Shown here: positions 1-9,700 of the stretch, one piece after another | Layout of the letters: every line of letters starts with the position of its first letter | Numbering within the stretch: position 1 is the first letter of the stretch | Assembly: GCA_003818605.1 (NCBI GenBank) | Contig: RPQS01000036.1 | Coordinates: 1-38,096 of the forward strand | Length of the DNA stretch: 38,096 nt | Reading direction: 5' to 3' | Origin: Candidatus Zhuqueibacterota bacterium | Lineage (GTDB): Bacteria; Electryoneota; RPQS01 | Notes under the pieces: model-generated | Databases searched by the model: none | Seen by the model: only the letters and a program-made list of their open reading frames with translations | What the model was told of the DNA's origin: nothing | Made by a program: the position numbers and the translations under genes

Positions 1-2
1 CG

Positions 3-263
3 CGCTTTGTGAATCCCGCGGGTCTCTCCAACTATGGCGGCAACCTGTACAAGCAGACTGTGGCTTCGGGTGAACCGGTGGTCGGACAAGCGGGAATAGA
101 CGGACTCGGTACGCTCGATCAAGGCTATCTGGAAGCGTCCAACGTGAAAATCGTCAACGAAATGATTTCGATGATCACGGCGCAGCGCGCGTACGAAATC
201 AACTCCAAGTCCGTTAAAACGGCTGACGACATGATCGGTATTGCAACGAACCTCAAGCGATAA
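3..263 (+). CDS. flgG: Flagellar distal rod protein FlgG, C-terminal part (5' end outside window)
   Basis: This is the last 86 residues of the distal rod protein, which links the proximal rod to the hook through the P and L rings. The frame is open from base 3, so the GTG at 9 is an internal valine and not a start. The sequence reads NPAGL, then an ASGEP segment, then DGLGTLDQGYLEASNV and the C-terminal helix ITAQRAYEINSK, all hallmark FlgG C-terminal motifs that form the D0 coiled coil with the N-terminus. The stop at 261-263 lies two bases before flgA, so the two are co-transcribed. FlgF and FlgE share the helix, but the GLGTLDQGYLEASNV stretch and the flgA-flgH-flgI neighbours favour FlgG. 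Confidence 0.95.
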   Translation, partial: RFVNPAGLSNYGGNLYKQTVASGEPVVGQAGIDGLGTLDQGYLEASNVKIVNEMISMITAQRAYEINSKSVKTADDMIGIATNLKR

Positions 264-265
264 TC

Positions 266-949
266 ATGCGCGCGATCTTTTTCCTTAGCTTAATCCTTTT
301 ACTTGCCGTTCCCGCAATCCTTTTCGCGGCTTCGCCCGAGCAGGTTGTGGAAACGCTCATCGCCGCCGCCTGGGCGCCGCGTGAAGTGCGTGTGGAATGG
401 GAGTTCAACGGAAAACCGCCGGTTGTTCTGTCGCAATTCACCGACTGGACCATTGCGGAACCCCGGCCGATGCGTTTGGCAGGCAGTCTGATTTTATCGC
501 TGGAAAGACGCGACGAAAAAGGTACTGCGCACCGAATCGCATTTTCCGGTACCGCTCGCGTATTTGGACCTGCTTTCACGGCAAGACAGCGTATTGAAGC
601 GGGCGCCAAAGTAGATACAACTCAATTGGAAATCATTGAGGCCGAATGGACGCGGCTGAACGGCGATCCTATCACGGCTTCTTCATTTAGAACCGCAACA
701 TTGGCGGCCCGGGCATTAATACCCGGAAGGCCATTGACCGCGCAAGACATTAAGACGTCCCCGGTGATTCAGAAGGGACAATCCGTCGAGATGAATTATT
801 CGGAAGGCGCAGTGCGCGTCCGCATGACGGGCCGGGCGATGGCCGACGGAGCGGTCGGAGACGTCATTCCCGTCGCGGTTGGTATGGGTACATCCAAGCG
901 TTTTCAAGCGACCGTTGCCGCCGACGGCACCGTGTCGCTCGCTCGATAA
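266..949 (+). CDS. flgA: P-ring assembly chaperone FlgA
   Basis: A 227-residue periplasmic protein that assists FlgI polymerisation into the P ring. A Sec signal peptide is visible (basic Met-Arg start, hydrophobic run to about residue 20, cleavage near LFAAS). The C-terminal half, from about residue 100, has the SAF-type architecture of FlgA: a segment on preset residues (ARALIPGRPLTAQDI), then the repeated small-residue pattern QKGQSVEMNY, GRAMADGAVGDVIPV and a closing strand VAADGTVSL. The ATG at 266 sits two bases after the flgG stop, suggesting translational coupling. The order flgG-flgA-flgH-flgI is the common arrangement in many diderms. No missing features were noticed. Confidence 0.93.
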   Translation: MRAIFFLSLILLLAVPAILFAASPEQVVETLIAAAWAPREVRVEWEFNGKPPVVLSQFTDWTIAEPRPMRLAGSLILSLERRDEKGTAHRIAFSGTARVFGPAFTARQRIEAGAKVDTTQLEIIEAEWTRLNGDPITASSFRTATLAARALIPGRPLTAQDIKTSPVIQKGQSVEMNYSEGAVRVRMTGRAMADGAVGDVIPVAVGMGTSKRFQATVAADGTVSLAR

Positions 950-961
950 CGGAGAATAACG

Positions 962-1519
962 ATGCGAATACTGTTTGTCTTGATCAGTTTCCTGCCGACG
1001 CTGGCCTTAGCGATCCCGCCCGCTCCTTCGATGTATGCGGATCGCGTGGCCCGGCAGGTGGGTGATGTTCTTACCGTACAGATCGTCGAGAACACGACAG
1101 CCACGGCGGTGGCGGGAACCAACACCAAAGAAGAGTATGATGCTTCACTGGACGGCGGCGGCAGCGGTGGTCTGGATTTCATCCCGCTTTTTTCCGGTAA
1201 AGGTGCAACAAAAAGCGAGCATAAGGGCGACGGCCGCACCGTGCGTCAAGGCCGATTGACCGGAAAGATAACGGCCAAAGTTGTCGAGGTGTTTCCCAAC
1301 GGCAATTTGCGCATCGAAGGTCAGAAGAGCGTCATCATTAACGGTGAGCGCCAGATGACTATTCTCACGGGCGTGGTTCGTCCCGAAGATATCGCTCTCG
1401 GCAATGTGATCAGCTCCGACTTAATCGCCGATGCGGAAATTACATTCAAAGGCAAGGGTGTGCTGGCCAACACCGAACGTCCCGGTTTCTTTGCTCGAAT
1501 CTTTGATTGGTTATTCTAA
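962..1519 (+). CDS. flgH: Flagellar L-ring protein FlgH (no lipobox cysteine)
   Basis: Outer-membrane L-ring subunit, 185 residues. Recognised by the segments ADRVARQVGDVLTVQIVENT, GKITAKVVEVFPNGNLRIEGQK, a GERQMTILTGVVRPEDI block and ISSDLIADAEITFKGKG, which follow the FlgH family order. A signal peptide ends near LALA, but it contains no lipobox cysteine and the whole protein has no cysteine at all. The enterobacterial FlgH is an N-terminally acylated lipoprotein, so this one must anchor differently. It is also shorter than the roughly 230 residues usual in Proteobacteria, mainly in the N-terminal part. A GGAG ribosome site (951-954) lies upstream of the ATG; flgI starts one base after the stop. 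Confidence 0.93.
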   Translation: MRILFVLISFLPTLALAIPPAPSMYADRVARQVGDVLTVQIVENTTATAVAGTNTKEEYDASLDGGGSGGLDFIPLFSGKGATKSEHKGDGRTVRQGRLTGKITAKVVEVFPNGNLRIEGQKSVIINGERQMTILTGVVRPEDIALGNVISSDLIADAEITFKGKGVLANTERPGFFARIFDWLF

Positions 1520-1520
1520 T

Positions 1521-2609
1521 ATGCAGCGAATCCTATTTCTTCTCCTTCTCGTCCCCGGTATGGTGTGGTCGCAGGTTCGCATCCGCGATGTGACCACCTA
1601 TCCCAACACCACGCCCTCATCGTTGTCCGGCTACGGACTTGTGGTGGGTTTGGCGGGGACCGGCGACGGCAGCAAGTCCACGTTCACGCCGCAAGCGTTT
1701 GCCACGATGATGAAGAGCTACGGATTGCAGGTGGATCCCGCCTCACTGAAGCTGAAAAACGTGGCAGCGGTTATCGTGACGTGCGAAGTCCAATCCGGTG
1801 CACGCGTAGGTGCGCGCTGCGACGTATTGGTGTCATCGCTGGGTGATGCTACAAGCTTGCAGGGGGGGACTCTATTGCGCACCGTTCTGCAGGATCCATG
1901 GAACAAACCTGTAGCGGAAGCTCAGGGACCCGTATCCATCGGCGGATTCAATTTTGAATCGCAAGGCTCCCGGGTGTCGCGGAACCACGCTGTCGTGGGT
2001 CGCATTCCCGGTGGCATGACTTTGTTTGAAGATGCGCCCGCCCTGCCCGCGCCGACCGATTCCTTTGTTTTAAGCCTGAAGCAGCCCGATTTGCAGCTCG
2101 CCGTCCGTATCGCTGCTTCAATCAACGCGAACTATGCTTTTGCGGCGGATGTTGTAGATCCCAGCACGCTCGTTATTCACGTTCCCGAAGCCTGTAAGTC
2201 TTCTACCGAGCGTTTCATGTTTCAATCCGATATCGGTGAACTGACCGTCACGCCCGTTGCGTCCGACCGTGTTGTAATCAACGAACGGACGGGCACGATT
2301 GTCGTTGGTTCGGCAGTCGTTCTACTGCCTGCGGCGGTGGCGCATGGGAATTTGACGGTGGAGATTACGGAGCGTTCTGCGGTCAGCCAGCCTCAGCCGT
2401 TCGGGCAGGGACAGACGATTTCCGAACGGCAAAGCCGTATTTCCGTGGAGAGTGCCGGTACCGGATTGTTGGAAGTGAGTGCGGCCGCATCGGCCGGTGA
2501 TGTCGCGCGAGTCCTGAATTCGCTTGGCGTCACGCCCCGCGACATGATCGCGATATTTCAAGGTCTGAAAGAAGCCGGTTCACTGCAAGCGGAACTGGTG
2601 ATTATCTGA
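1521..2609 (+). CDS. flgI: Flagellar P-ring protein FlgI
   Basis: Periplasmic P-ring subunit around the rod, 362 residues, close to the usual 350-370. An upstream in-frame start at 1431 would lie inside flgH and put 30 polar residues before the signal peptide. The ATG at 1521 gives a clean signal peptide (MQRILFLLLLVPGMVWSQ) directly followed by the mature FlgI N-terminus VRIRDVTTYPNTTP and the signature GYGLVVGLAGTGDG. Family motifs continue through to the C-terminal DMIAIFQGLKEAGSLQAELVII. Its stop overlaps the next ATG (TGATG), so rod protein translation is coupled to it. Confidence 0.96.
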   Translation: MQRILFLLLLVPGMVWSQVRIRDVTTYPNTTPSSLSGYGLVVGLAGTGDGSKSTFTPQAFATMMKSYGLQVDPASLKLKNVAAVIVTCEVQSGARVGARCDVLVSSLGDATSLQGGTLLRTVLQDPWNKPVAEAQGPVSIGGFNFESQGSRVSRNHAVVGRIPGGMTLFEDAPALPAPTDSFVLSLKQPDLQLAVRIAASINANYAFAADVVDPSTLVIHVPEACKSSTERFMFQSDIGELTVTPVASDRVVINERTGTIVVGSAVVLLPAAVAHGNLTVEITERSAVSQPQPFGQGQTISERQSRISVESAGTGLLEVSAAASAGDVARVLNSLGVTPRDMIAIFQGLKEAGSLQAELVII

Positions 2610-2932
2610 TGGATATAATCCCATCCCGCGTTTTGCCGCTCGACACGAATAAAGTTGCGTCGCTCAAGGATCAAACCGACCCGGCGCGAAAACTTCACGC
2701 ACAGGCGGAACAAGCGGCGGAGCAGTTCGAGACCATGTTGGCGCAGCAAATGATTCGCAGCATGCAGTCGTCTCTGGACAACGGCAATATGTTCGGCGCG
2801 GGAACGGCCGGCGACATCTATAATGGATTGGCGGAGTGGGAACTTGCCCGCATCATTACACGCTCGGGCAATCTGGGCGTGAAAGAGCAAATCCTAAGGC
2901 AACTCCCGAAAGAGGAGGAGAAAGCCAAATGA
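2609..2932 (+). CDS. flgJ: FlgJ-type rod-binding protein, single domain
   Basis: A 107-residue protein matching the N-terminal rod-binding domain of FlgJ (Rod-binding family): AAEQFETMLAQQMIRSMQSSL, then GTAGDIYNGLAEWELARIITRSGNLGVKEQIL. It acts as the rod cap or scaffold. The muramidase domain that follows in Salmonella FlgJ is absent; this split form is normal outside gamma- and beta-Proteobacteria, where a separate peptidoglycan hydrolase does the cutting. None is encoded in this window. The start overlaps the flgI stop by one base and its own stop overlaps the next gene as ATGA. Confidence 0.88.
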   Translation: MDIIPSRVLPLDTNKVASLKDQTDPARKLHAQAEQAAEQFETMLAQQMIRSMQSSLDNGNMFGAGTAGDIYNGLAEWELARIITRSGNLGVKEQILRQLPKEEEKAK

Positions 2933-3291
2933 AGTCCGTTCGCGGTGAATTTGTGCGCAAGCTCGGGTGCCTGCGTCTGGAATTGCAGCATCTCGAAGAA
3001 AGCCTGCGAACCAATAATCTGTCGGGAATCGAAGACCAATCGCGCAGTATTCAGGATTTGCTGCTGGATCTGGTCAAGCAGCAGCGAAAACTGACGCGCG
3101 CCGAACAATTGTCTCTGCGTCCGCGCTTCGCATCGCTTCGTGAAGATGCCTTGCACAGCCTGGAAGTGGCGCGGCGGATTCTGGATGACAGTCTGGAAGC
3201 CATGCTGGTGCTTGTAAAAAGCGTGCAGGAAACCTCCGGATACGGACGCGATGCGCAGGGCACATCTATTATGGTGGATCGAAAGGCATAG
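2929..3291 (+). CDS. flgN: FlgN-like flagellar export chaperone
   Basis: A 120-residue, almost entirely helical, charged protein with no signal peptide. The ATG at 2929 overlaps the preceding stop (ATGA); a longer reading from 2836 would lie inside flgJ and is rejected. Length, helical heptad pattern (LGCLRLELQHLEESLRTNNLSGIEDQ... QQRKLTRAEQ) and position immediately before flgK and flgL fit FlgN, the chaperone that delivers the hook-junction proteins FlgK and FlgL to the export gate. Sequence motifs in this family are weak, so the call leans on context. Another small type III export chaperone is the main alternative. Confidence 0.65.
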   Translation: MKSVRGEFVRKLGCLRLELQHLEESLRTNNLSGIEDQSRSIQDLLLDLVKQQRKLTRAEQLSLRPRFASLREDALHSLEVARRILDDSLEAMLVLVKSVQETSGYGRDAQGTSIMVDRKA

Positions 3292-3297
3292 AAGAAA

Positions 3298-4689
3298 ATG
3301 AGTTCACTTGCAGATATTCTGAACACGGGTCGCAATGCTCTGCGCGTGCAGCAACTCGCCATGCAGGTTGTGGGACAAAACACGTCCAACGCGGATACGG
3401 AGGGATATACCCGCCGCCGTTTGGAATTGTGCACCGCCCCGCCGTACGACAGCCTGGGCCGCTGGGACGCGGGAGCCGGTGTGGACATTCAGCATCTCGG
3501 TCGGATTCGCGATCAGCTCATAGATGAACAGTACCGCCGCGAGAGTTCGCAGCTCGGCTACTGGAGTCAGCGCGACGACGTGCTGGGACGCGTGGAAGAA
3601 ATCTTCAGTGAACTCGGCGGATCGGCAATCAGCGATCAACTTCAGGATTTCTGGGCGGCATGGAGTGAACTGTCCAATCAGCCGGAAGGGCAGGCGGCGC
3701 GGCTTTCACTCGTCGAAACGGCTCAGACACTCACAACCGGAGTGCGGCGCGTTTACGATGAGTTGGCCTCACGCTTTGGCACGGTGGACAAGCAGATGGT
3801 GGATGATGTAACGGAAGTGAATGCCATCACGTCGCATATTGCTCAATTGAATGTGCAAATCGTCCGAGCCGAAACCGACGGGCTGGAAGCTTCGGACCTG
3901 CGGGACGCCCGCGATTCCGCGCTGGATCGCCTCTCGCAACTCATCAATATCACAACGCAAGAGAACGGTGACGGTGCCGTGAACGTGTATAACGGCGGTC
4001 AGATTCTGGTGCAGGTAGACCGTCATACGGAAATTTCCATAAGCGCCGAGTCGCATAACGGCCGCGTCTCATCCGTTTTCAATTATGGCAGCAGCGGAAG
4101 GAAATTGACTCTGGAAGGCGGGGAAATTAAAGCCCTGATGGATATTCGCGATCAGGATATCGGTCGGGTCATGGATGACATGGATGAATTTGCCGTCAAT
4201 CTCGCCCATCGCGTCAATGATATTCATACGCAGGGTTACGGGTTGACAAACACGAACGGCATCGAGTTTTTTGCCGCCGATGTGACAGGGGCGTCCAGTC
4301 TCCGTCTTTCGTCTTTAATTACCGATGATCCTTCCCGCATTGCGACCGCGTCCGCGGCCAATGCGCCGGGCGATAATTCCATTGCCCTGCAGATTGCCGG
4401 CATTCAAAACGAAAAACTGATGAATAACGGCCGGTCCACGCTCGATGACTACTATCGCGATATCGTACTGCAGGTCGGTTCGCGCAAGTCCTATGCAACG
4501 GGGCAGCTCAAAGTGGAGCAAGCCGCGATGAATCATCTGGAGAATCGCCGTCAATCGGTGTCGGGTGTATCTTTGGATGAGGAGATGACGCGGCTGATAC
4601 AAGTTCAACAAGCTTACGATGCGGCGGCCCGAATCGTCAATACGGTGGACGAAATGATGCAGACCGTGCTGACGCTGGGAGCGTCTTAA
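3298..4689 (+). CDS. flgK: Hook-filament junction protein FlgK (HAP1)
   Basis: 463 residues. The N-terminal helix motif AMQVVGQNTSNADTEGYTRR (about residues 21-40) is the flagellar rod/hook family signature with the NTSNADTEGYTR variant typical of FlgK. The C-terminus VQQAYDAAARIVNTVDEMMQTVLTLG is the matching D0 helix. The middle carries the coiled-coil SDLRDARDSALDRLSQLINI block also found in FlgK. FlgK forms the first junction ring between hook and filament. It is shorter than the 547 residues of Salmonella, consistent with a reduced outer domain. The gene follows the flgN-like gene by six bases and precedes flgL by 15. Confidence 0.95.
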   Translation: MSSLADILNTGRNALRVQQLAMQVVGQNTSNADTEGYTRRRLELCTAPPYDSLGRWDAGAGVDIQHLGRIRDQLIDEQYRRESSQLGYWSQRDDVLGRVEEIFSELGGSAISDQLQDFWAAWSELSNQPEGQAARLSLVETAQTLTTGVRRVYDELASRFGTVDKQMVDDVTEVNAITSHIAQLNVQIVRAETDGLEASDLRDARDSALDRLSQLINITTQENGDGAVNVYNGGQILVQVDRHTEISISAESHNGRVSSVFNYGSSGRKLTLEGGEIKALMDIRDQDIGRVMDDMDEFAVNLAHRVNDIHTQGYGLTNTNGIEFFAADVTGASSLRLSSLITDDPSRIATASAANAPGDNSIALQIAGIQNEKLMNNGRSTLDDYYRDIVLQVGSRKSYATGQLKVEQAAMNHLENRRQSVSGVSLDEEMTRLIQVQQAYDAAARIVNTVDEMMQTVLTLGAS

Positions 4690-4704
4690 GGTAAGGAGTA
4701 GACC

Positions 4705-5655
4705 GTGCGAGTAACGGAACTGCAAAGACAACGGGCATTCACACAAGGGATCAACGACCGACAGACCAATCTGGTTCGTCTTCAGGAGGAATTGGCTGCC
4801 GGGCGCAGCTTGTTCACGCCTTCGGAGAACGTCCGCAAGGCCGATCAGGCGCTCCACACCGAGGATTTACTGGCGATGGATGTGCAGTATGCGCGGAATA
4901 TTGAAGACGGACTTCACTGGGTCAATGCGGCCGATTCCAAACTGCAGTCTATCGTTGATCTAATGAATGAAATTGATAATCTGGCTTTGTCCGCGGACAA
5001 TAGCAGCCAGAATGAAGATGATCGCCGCAGCACGGCGATACAGCTGGACCAGAAAATCGAAGAACTCGTGAAACTGGTCAATGCCAGCGACGGCAACCGC
5101 TATCTGTTCGGGGGACACGGCACGACCACCGCGCCTTTCACGGTTGTGCGCGATGCCGACGGTCAGATTCAGGGACTCACCGCGAACGAAGATACCATCG
5201 CCGGGAAGATCTATCGGCGTATCGGGCAGGATGAGGACCTTCAGGTGAACGTCACCGGAGATCGTCTCTTTCAACCGGTGGGTTCCACCGGAACGGATGC
5301 AGACCTGTTCTATGTGGTCACTACGCTGCGCGACACCATCGGCAACAACAATGTGCCGCCGGAAGGTTTTGAGGAAACCCGCTCCAATAACTATCTGCGC
5401 GAGCAGCTCTCGTTAATCCGCGAACGAATCTTAGACCAGCAGACCTATCTTGGCAGCGTCGGTCAGCGGCTGCAGGCCAACCAAACTCGGTTAAAAGAAC
5501 GCGAAATTCAATTGACGGACGCTCTCGAACAGGCGCAAGGCGTGGATCTCACGGACTTGGTCAGCCGCGCCGCTATCGAAGAAACCGTATACAATGCTCT
5601 GGCAGGAATGGGCACAAAACTGCTTAAACAATCCTTAGTGGATTATTTGCTTTAG
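4705..5655 (+). CDS. flgL: Hook-filament junction protein FlgL (HAP3)
   Basis: 316 residues, close to the usual length. It starts with GTG at 4705, supported by an AAGGAG ribosome site at 4693-4698. The N-terminus MRVTELQRQRAFTQGINDRQTNLVRLQEELAAGR has the flagellin-family D0/D1 helix with the S-GR-PS pattern typical of FlgL (AAGRSLFTPSEN). It continues with IDNLALSADNSSQNEDDR and GNRYLFGGHGTTTAPF, the FlgL NG-YLFGG motif. The C-terminal helix ends AIEETVYNALAGMGTKLLKQSLVDYL. It forms the second junction ring. The gene is followed after nine bases by the sugar nucleotide gene gmd in the same orientation. Confidence 0.95.
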   Translation: MRVTELQRQRAFTQGINDRQTNLVRLQEELAAGRSLFTPSENVRKADQALHTEDLLAMDVQYARNIEDGLHWVNAADSKLQSIVDLMNEIDNLALSADNSSQNEDDRRSTAIQLDQKIEELVKLVNASDGNRYLFGGHGTTTAPFTVVRDADGQIQGLTANEDTIAGKIYRRIGQDEDLQVNVTGDRLFQPVGSTGTDADLFYVVTTLRDTIGNNNVPPEGFEETRSNNYLREQLSLIRERILDQQTYLGSVGQRLQANQTRLKEREIQLTDALEQAQGVDLTDLVSRAAIEETVYNALAGMGTKLLKQSLVDYLL

Positions 5656-6729
<1,074 letters not shown>

Positions 6730-6732
<3 letters not shown>

Positions 6733-6755
6733 AGTCGTCCCTTACTATCCGAAAT
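6730..6755 (+). promoter_or_regulatory. Weak sigma-28-like promoter upstream of the glycosyltransferase block
   Basis: TAAAGTCG (6730-6737) and TCCGAAAT (6748-6755) are separated by 10 bases. Against the flagellar sigma consensus TAAAGTTT-N11-GCCGATAA this is 6/8 and 5/8 with spacing one short. The first element overlaps the gmd stop. It is weaker than the two other sigma-28-type elements in this window and could be chance, but it lies in the only clear gap (45 bases) between gmd and the glycosyltransferases. Confidence 0.3.
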
Positions 6756-6777
6756 GTGACCCAGAAAGCGATATCAT

Positions 6778-9700
6778 TTGAATAAGCCGGATTCCGGAAC
6801 GATGGATGATCCCGCGATTCATTCAGAACCGACGCCTTACGAATTGCACGCACCTGACTTTCGCAGCGGAAAGTTGAACATCGGTGTTGACGTGCGCGGC
6901 CTGGAAGTCGAATCCTCGCTGCGCCGCGGTATCGGTCGTTACGTGCTGAATCTCCTGCTGGAATTAGCGAAGCGGGATGACTGCTGCTTAATACTGTACG
7001 GTGATCGGCCTCCGTGGGAGGTCTATCATCTGCAGATGCTGATGGATTTGCCGAATGTTCGTTACGAGACATTCTTCCCGTCTTTTGCCAAAGACCTGAA
7101 CGTCTTTTTACTCGCGGATCCGTCGCCGGTTATGGTGGGACGCAAACTGCTGCCGTTCCCGCTTCATGAAGTTCCGTGCGCGACGATATTCTATGATTTG
7201 ATTCCACTCGCGTTTCAGAATCAGTATCTGGGAAAAAATCCTAAGCTGCGCGATGAGTTTCTGTCTCGCTTGGACGAACTTCAGCAGGTCGTTGCATGTT
7301 ATTTGACGATTTCTCGTTTTGTGGCGGAGGATCTTTCCGATCGCAGAGCCGTTCCCCGCGATAAAATCGTTCCGATATTGGGAGGATTGGACGAAGCATT
7401 TCGGGAGCCGCCGGATCCGGATCAGATTGCCGAAACGCTGCGCAAGTACGATGTGAAGGGCAAGTATTTTTTCTACACGGGCGGGGCCGATTTCCGGAAA
7501 AATCTGGTGACGCTGATCATTGCGTTCCAGCGTTTGCGCGCAAACGGCAATCCCGACGTCAAGCTGATCATGACCGGCGAATTGGGCAACGGTTGGAAAG
7601 AAAAACTTAAAGATACGGAACATGAATTCGCCGGCGATAATGTGCAGGCTCTTGGGTATGTGGACGATGACGATCTGAAATGTCTTTATGCCGGAGCGGT
7701 TGGATTCGTATTCCCGTCTCTGTATGAAGGTTTCGGACTGCCCGCGCTGGAGGCTATGGCTTCACGCTGCCCGGTGATCGCATCCGATGGAAGCTCTTTG
7801 AAGGAAATTGTCGGTGATTCCGGCCTGCTGATAAATCCGGAATCCGATGAGGAAATTGCCGCTGCCATGCAACGGCTGTTGTCTGAGCCGAAGCTGGCGG
7901 AAGAGCTTCGCCGTCGGGGTGAAGAACGCGCGCAAAAGTATACTTGGCGGGATGTCGCCGAAAATACCGTGAATGCTCTCCGCCGCATCGCCCGCCGAAC
8001 ACCGCGTCCCGTGGCTAAGACGCGCCGCATGAAAGTGTTGATCCAAAACCGGGACAACGCCTTCATCGCGCCGGGCGGAGATACGATGGTGATGTCGGAA
8101 TTGTACCGGTGCCTGCGGTCCCTGGATGTGGAAGCGGACGTCGCCGCCGGTGAGCCCGATCTCGCGGATGTGGACTTGGTTCATTTGGTGAACCTGACGG
8201 TATTGGATCTCGCGCGAAAAGTTGCCGCCAATTCCATGCGGCAGCATGTGCCCTACGCCGTCACCACGCTTTTTGAAGATTGGCCGCTGTACATCGAGAG
8301 ATCTTTTGAAGCCATGCGCATGTTCGGCGATTATCTGTCGAACGGGCGCGATGAGCGGAAATTTCGCGAAGATCTCAAACGGATTCAGAATCTGGACGTC
8401 GGACCGTCGGTGGGAATTGACGATGTCGCCGCCGACGCCGCTGCTCTCTTCGCCTGCGGCGAATCGGAAGCGAAGCGCTTGGGCGAGGCCTATCCGCGTG
8501 CCCGCGATCACGTGCGCATTGCGGAATTCGGCATTCGCATTCCGGTTGATATCAGCGATGAAAGTCAGGCCATTGTCCGCGAAAAAATCGGATATGACCG
8601 TTTCATCCTTTGCTGCGGCCGTCTCGAGACGCGAAAAAATCAGTTGATGCTTCTGAAGGCGCTGGAAGACAGCGACCTGCCGATCATACTGCTTTCCGGG
8701 GGATTCAGCTATCAGCCGCAATACGTGGATCTGGTTTCGCGCTATCCGCGAAAGGCTCCCGTAAAAATCCTGCCGAGGCAGGGAACGCCGTTTTTAGTGA
8801 ACCTGATGGCGGCGGCGGCGGCGCACGTGCTGCCCAGTTGGTATGAATTGCCCGGCTTGGTGACGCTTGAAGCCGCCAGCGCCGGAACTGCGGTTGTAGC
8901 CTCGGATTGGGGCAGCGTACTCGACTATCTTCCGGAGCCGCTGATTCATCGCTGCAGGCCGGATGATCCCGAGTCCATCAGATTGGCCGTCGAAAACGCC
9001 TTGCGCGTCGGACCCAACCCCGATGCCAAAAAAGCCGCCGATAAATTTACATGGGATGCTTTCGGAGAGAAGACCTTGACGGTCTATGAAGAGATTCTTT
9101 CCCGGAAACATCACTATCGGCGGCCCGAACAAGCAGATCATCAGATTTCGAATAGTTCCGAACACTCTCCGGAGGTAACCATGAACGCACCCGAAAACAC
9201 CTCACGCCGCTTTGAGGCGTCTATCATTATTCCCGTATATAATCGCTCCCGGCTTACGCAGGAATGTCTCGAAGCGATTTCCGCGACAAACGACAAGACA
9301 AGTTACGAAGTCATCATCGTGGATAATCACTCCACCGACGAAACCCCCAAGCTGCTCGAAGCGATTGAAGGAGACGTCACGATCCTTCGTCAGTCTTCCA
9401 ATCGCGGTTTCGCGGCGGCGTGTAATATCGGAGCGCGCGTCGCCTCCGGTCAATTTCTGGTGTTCCTCAATAATGATACACAGCCGGCGTCCGGTTGGTT
9501 GGATGCTCTGGTGAGCTGCGCGCGCGAGGATGCAAACATCGGCGCCGTCGGCGCCAAACTCCTCTATCCGGAAGGAGACGTGCAGCACGCGGGCGTCGCT
9601 TTTAATGATCGTCACATTCCCTATCACATTTTCCAGCATTTCACGGCCAATCATGACGCCGTGAATGAAAAACGGGACATGAAAGCGGTGACGGCGGCTT

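Noticed and set aside
2609-2932. Truncated flgJ as a pseudogene
   Set aside because: A single-domain rod-binding FlgJ is the usual form outside beta- and gamma-Proteobacteria, and the reading frame is tightly coupled to its neighbours.
7762-8721. Long minus-strand open frame (319 codons) opposite the giant glycosyltransferase
   Set aside because: It has a composition rich in His, Arg and Gln with no recognisable motif and lies wholly opposite a clear GT4 domain. Codon bias of the plus strand explains it. The same applies to minus-strand frames at 9202-10245 and 25799-26731.
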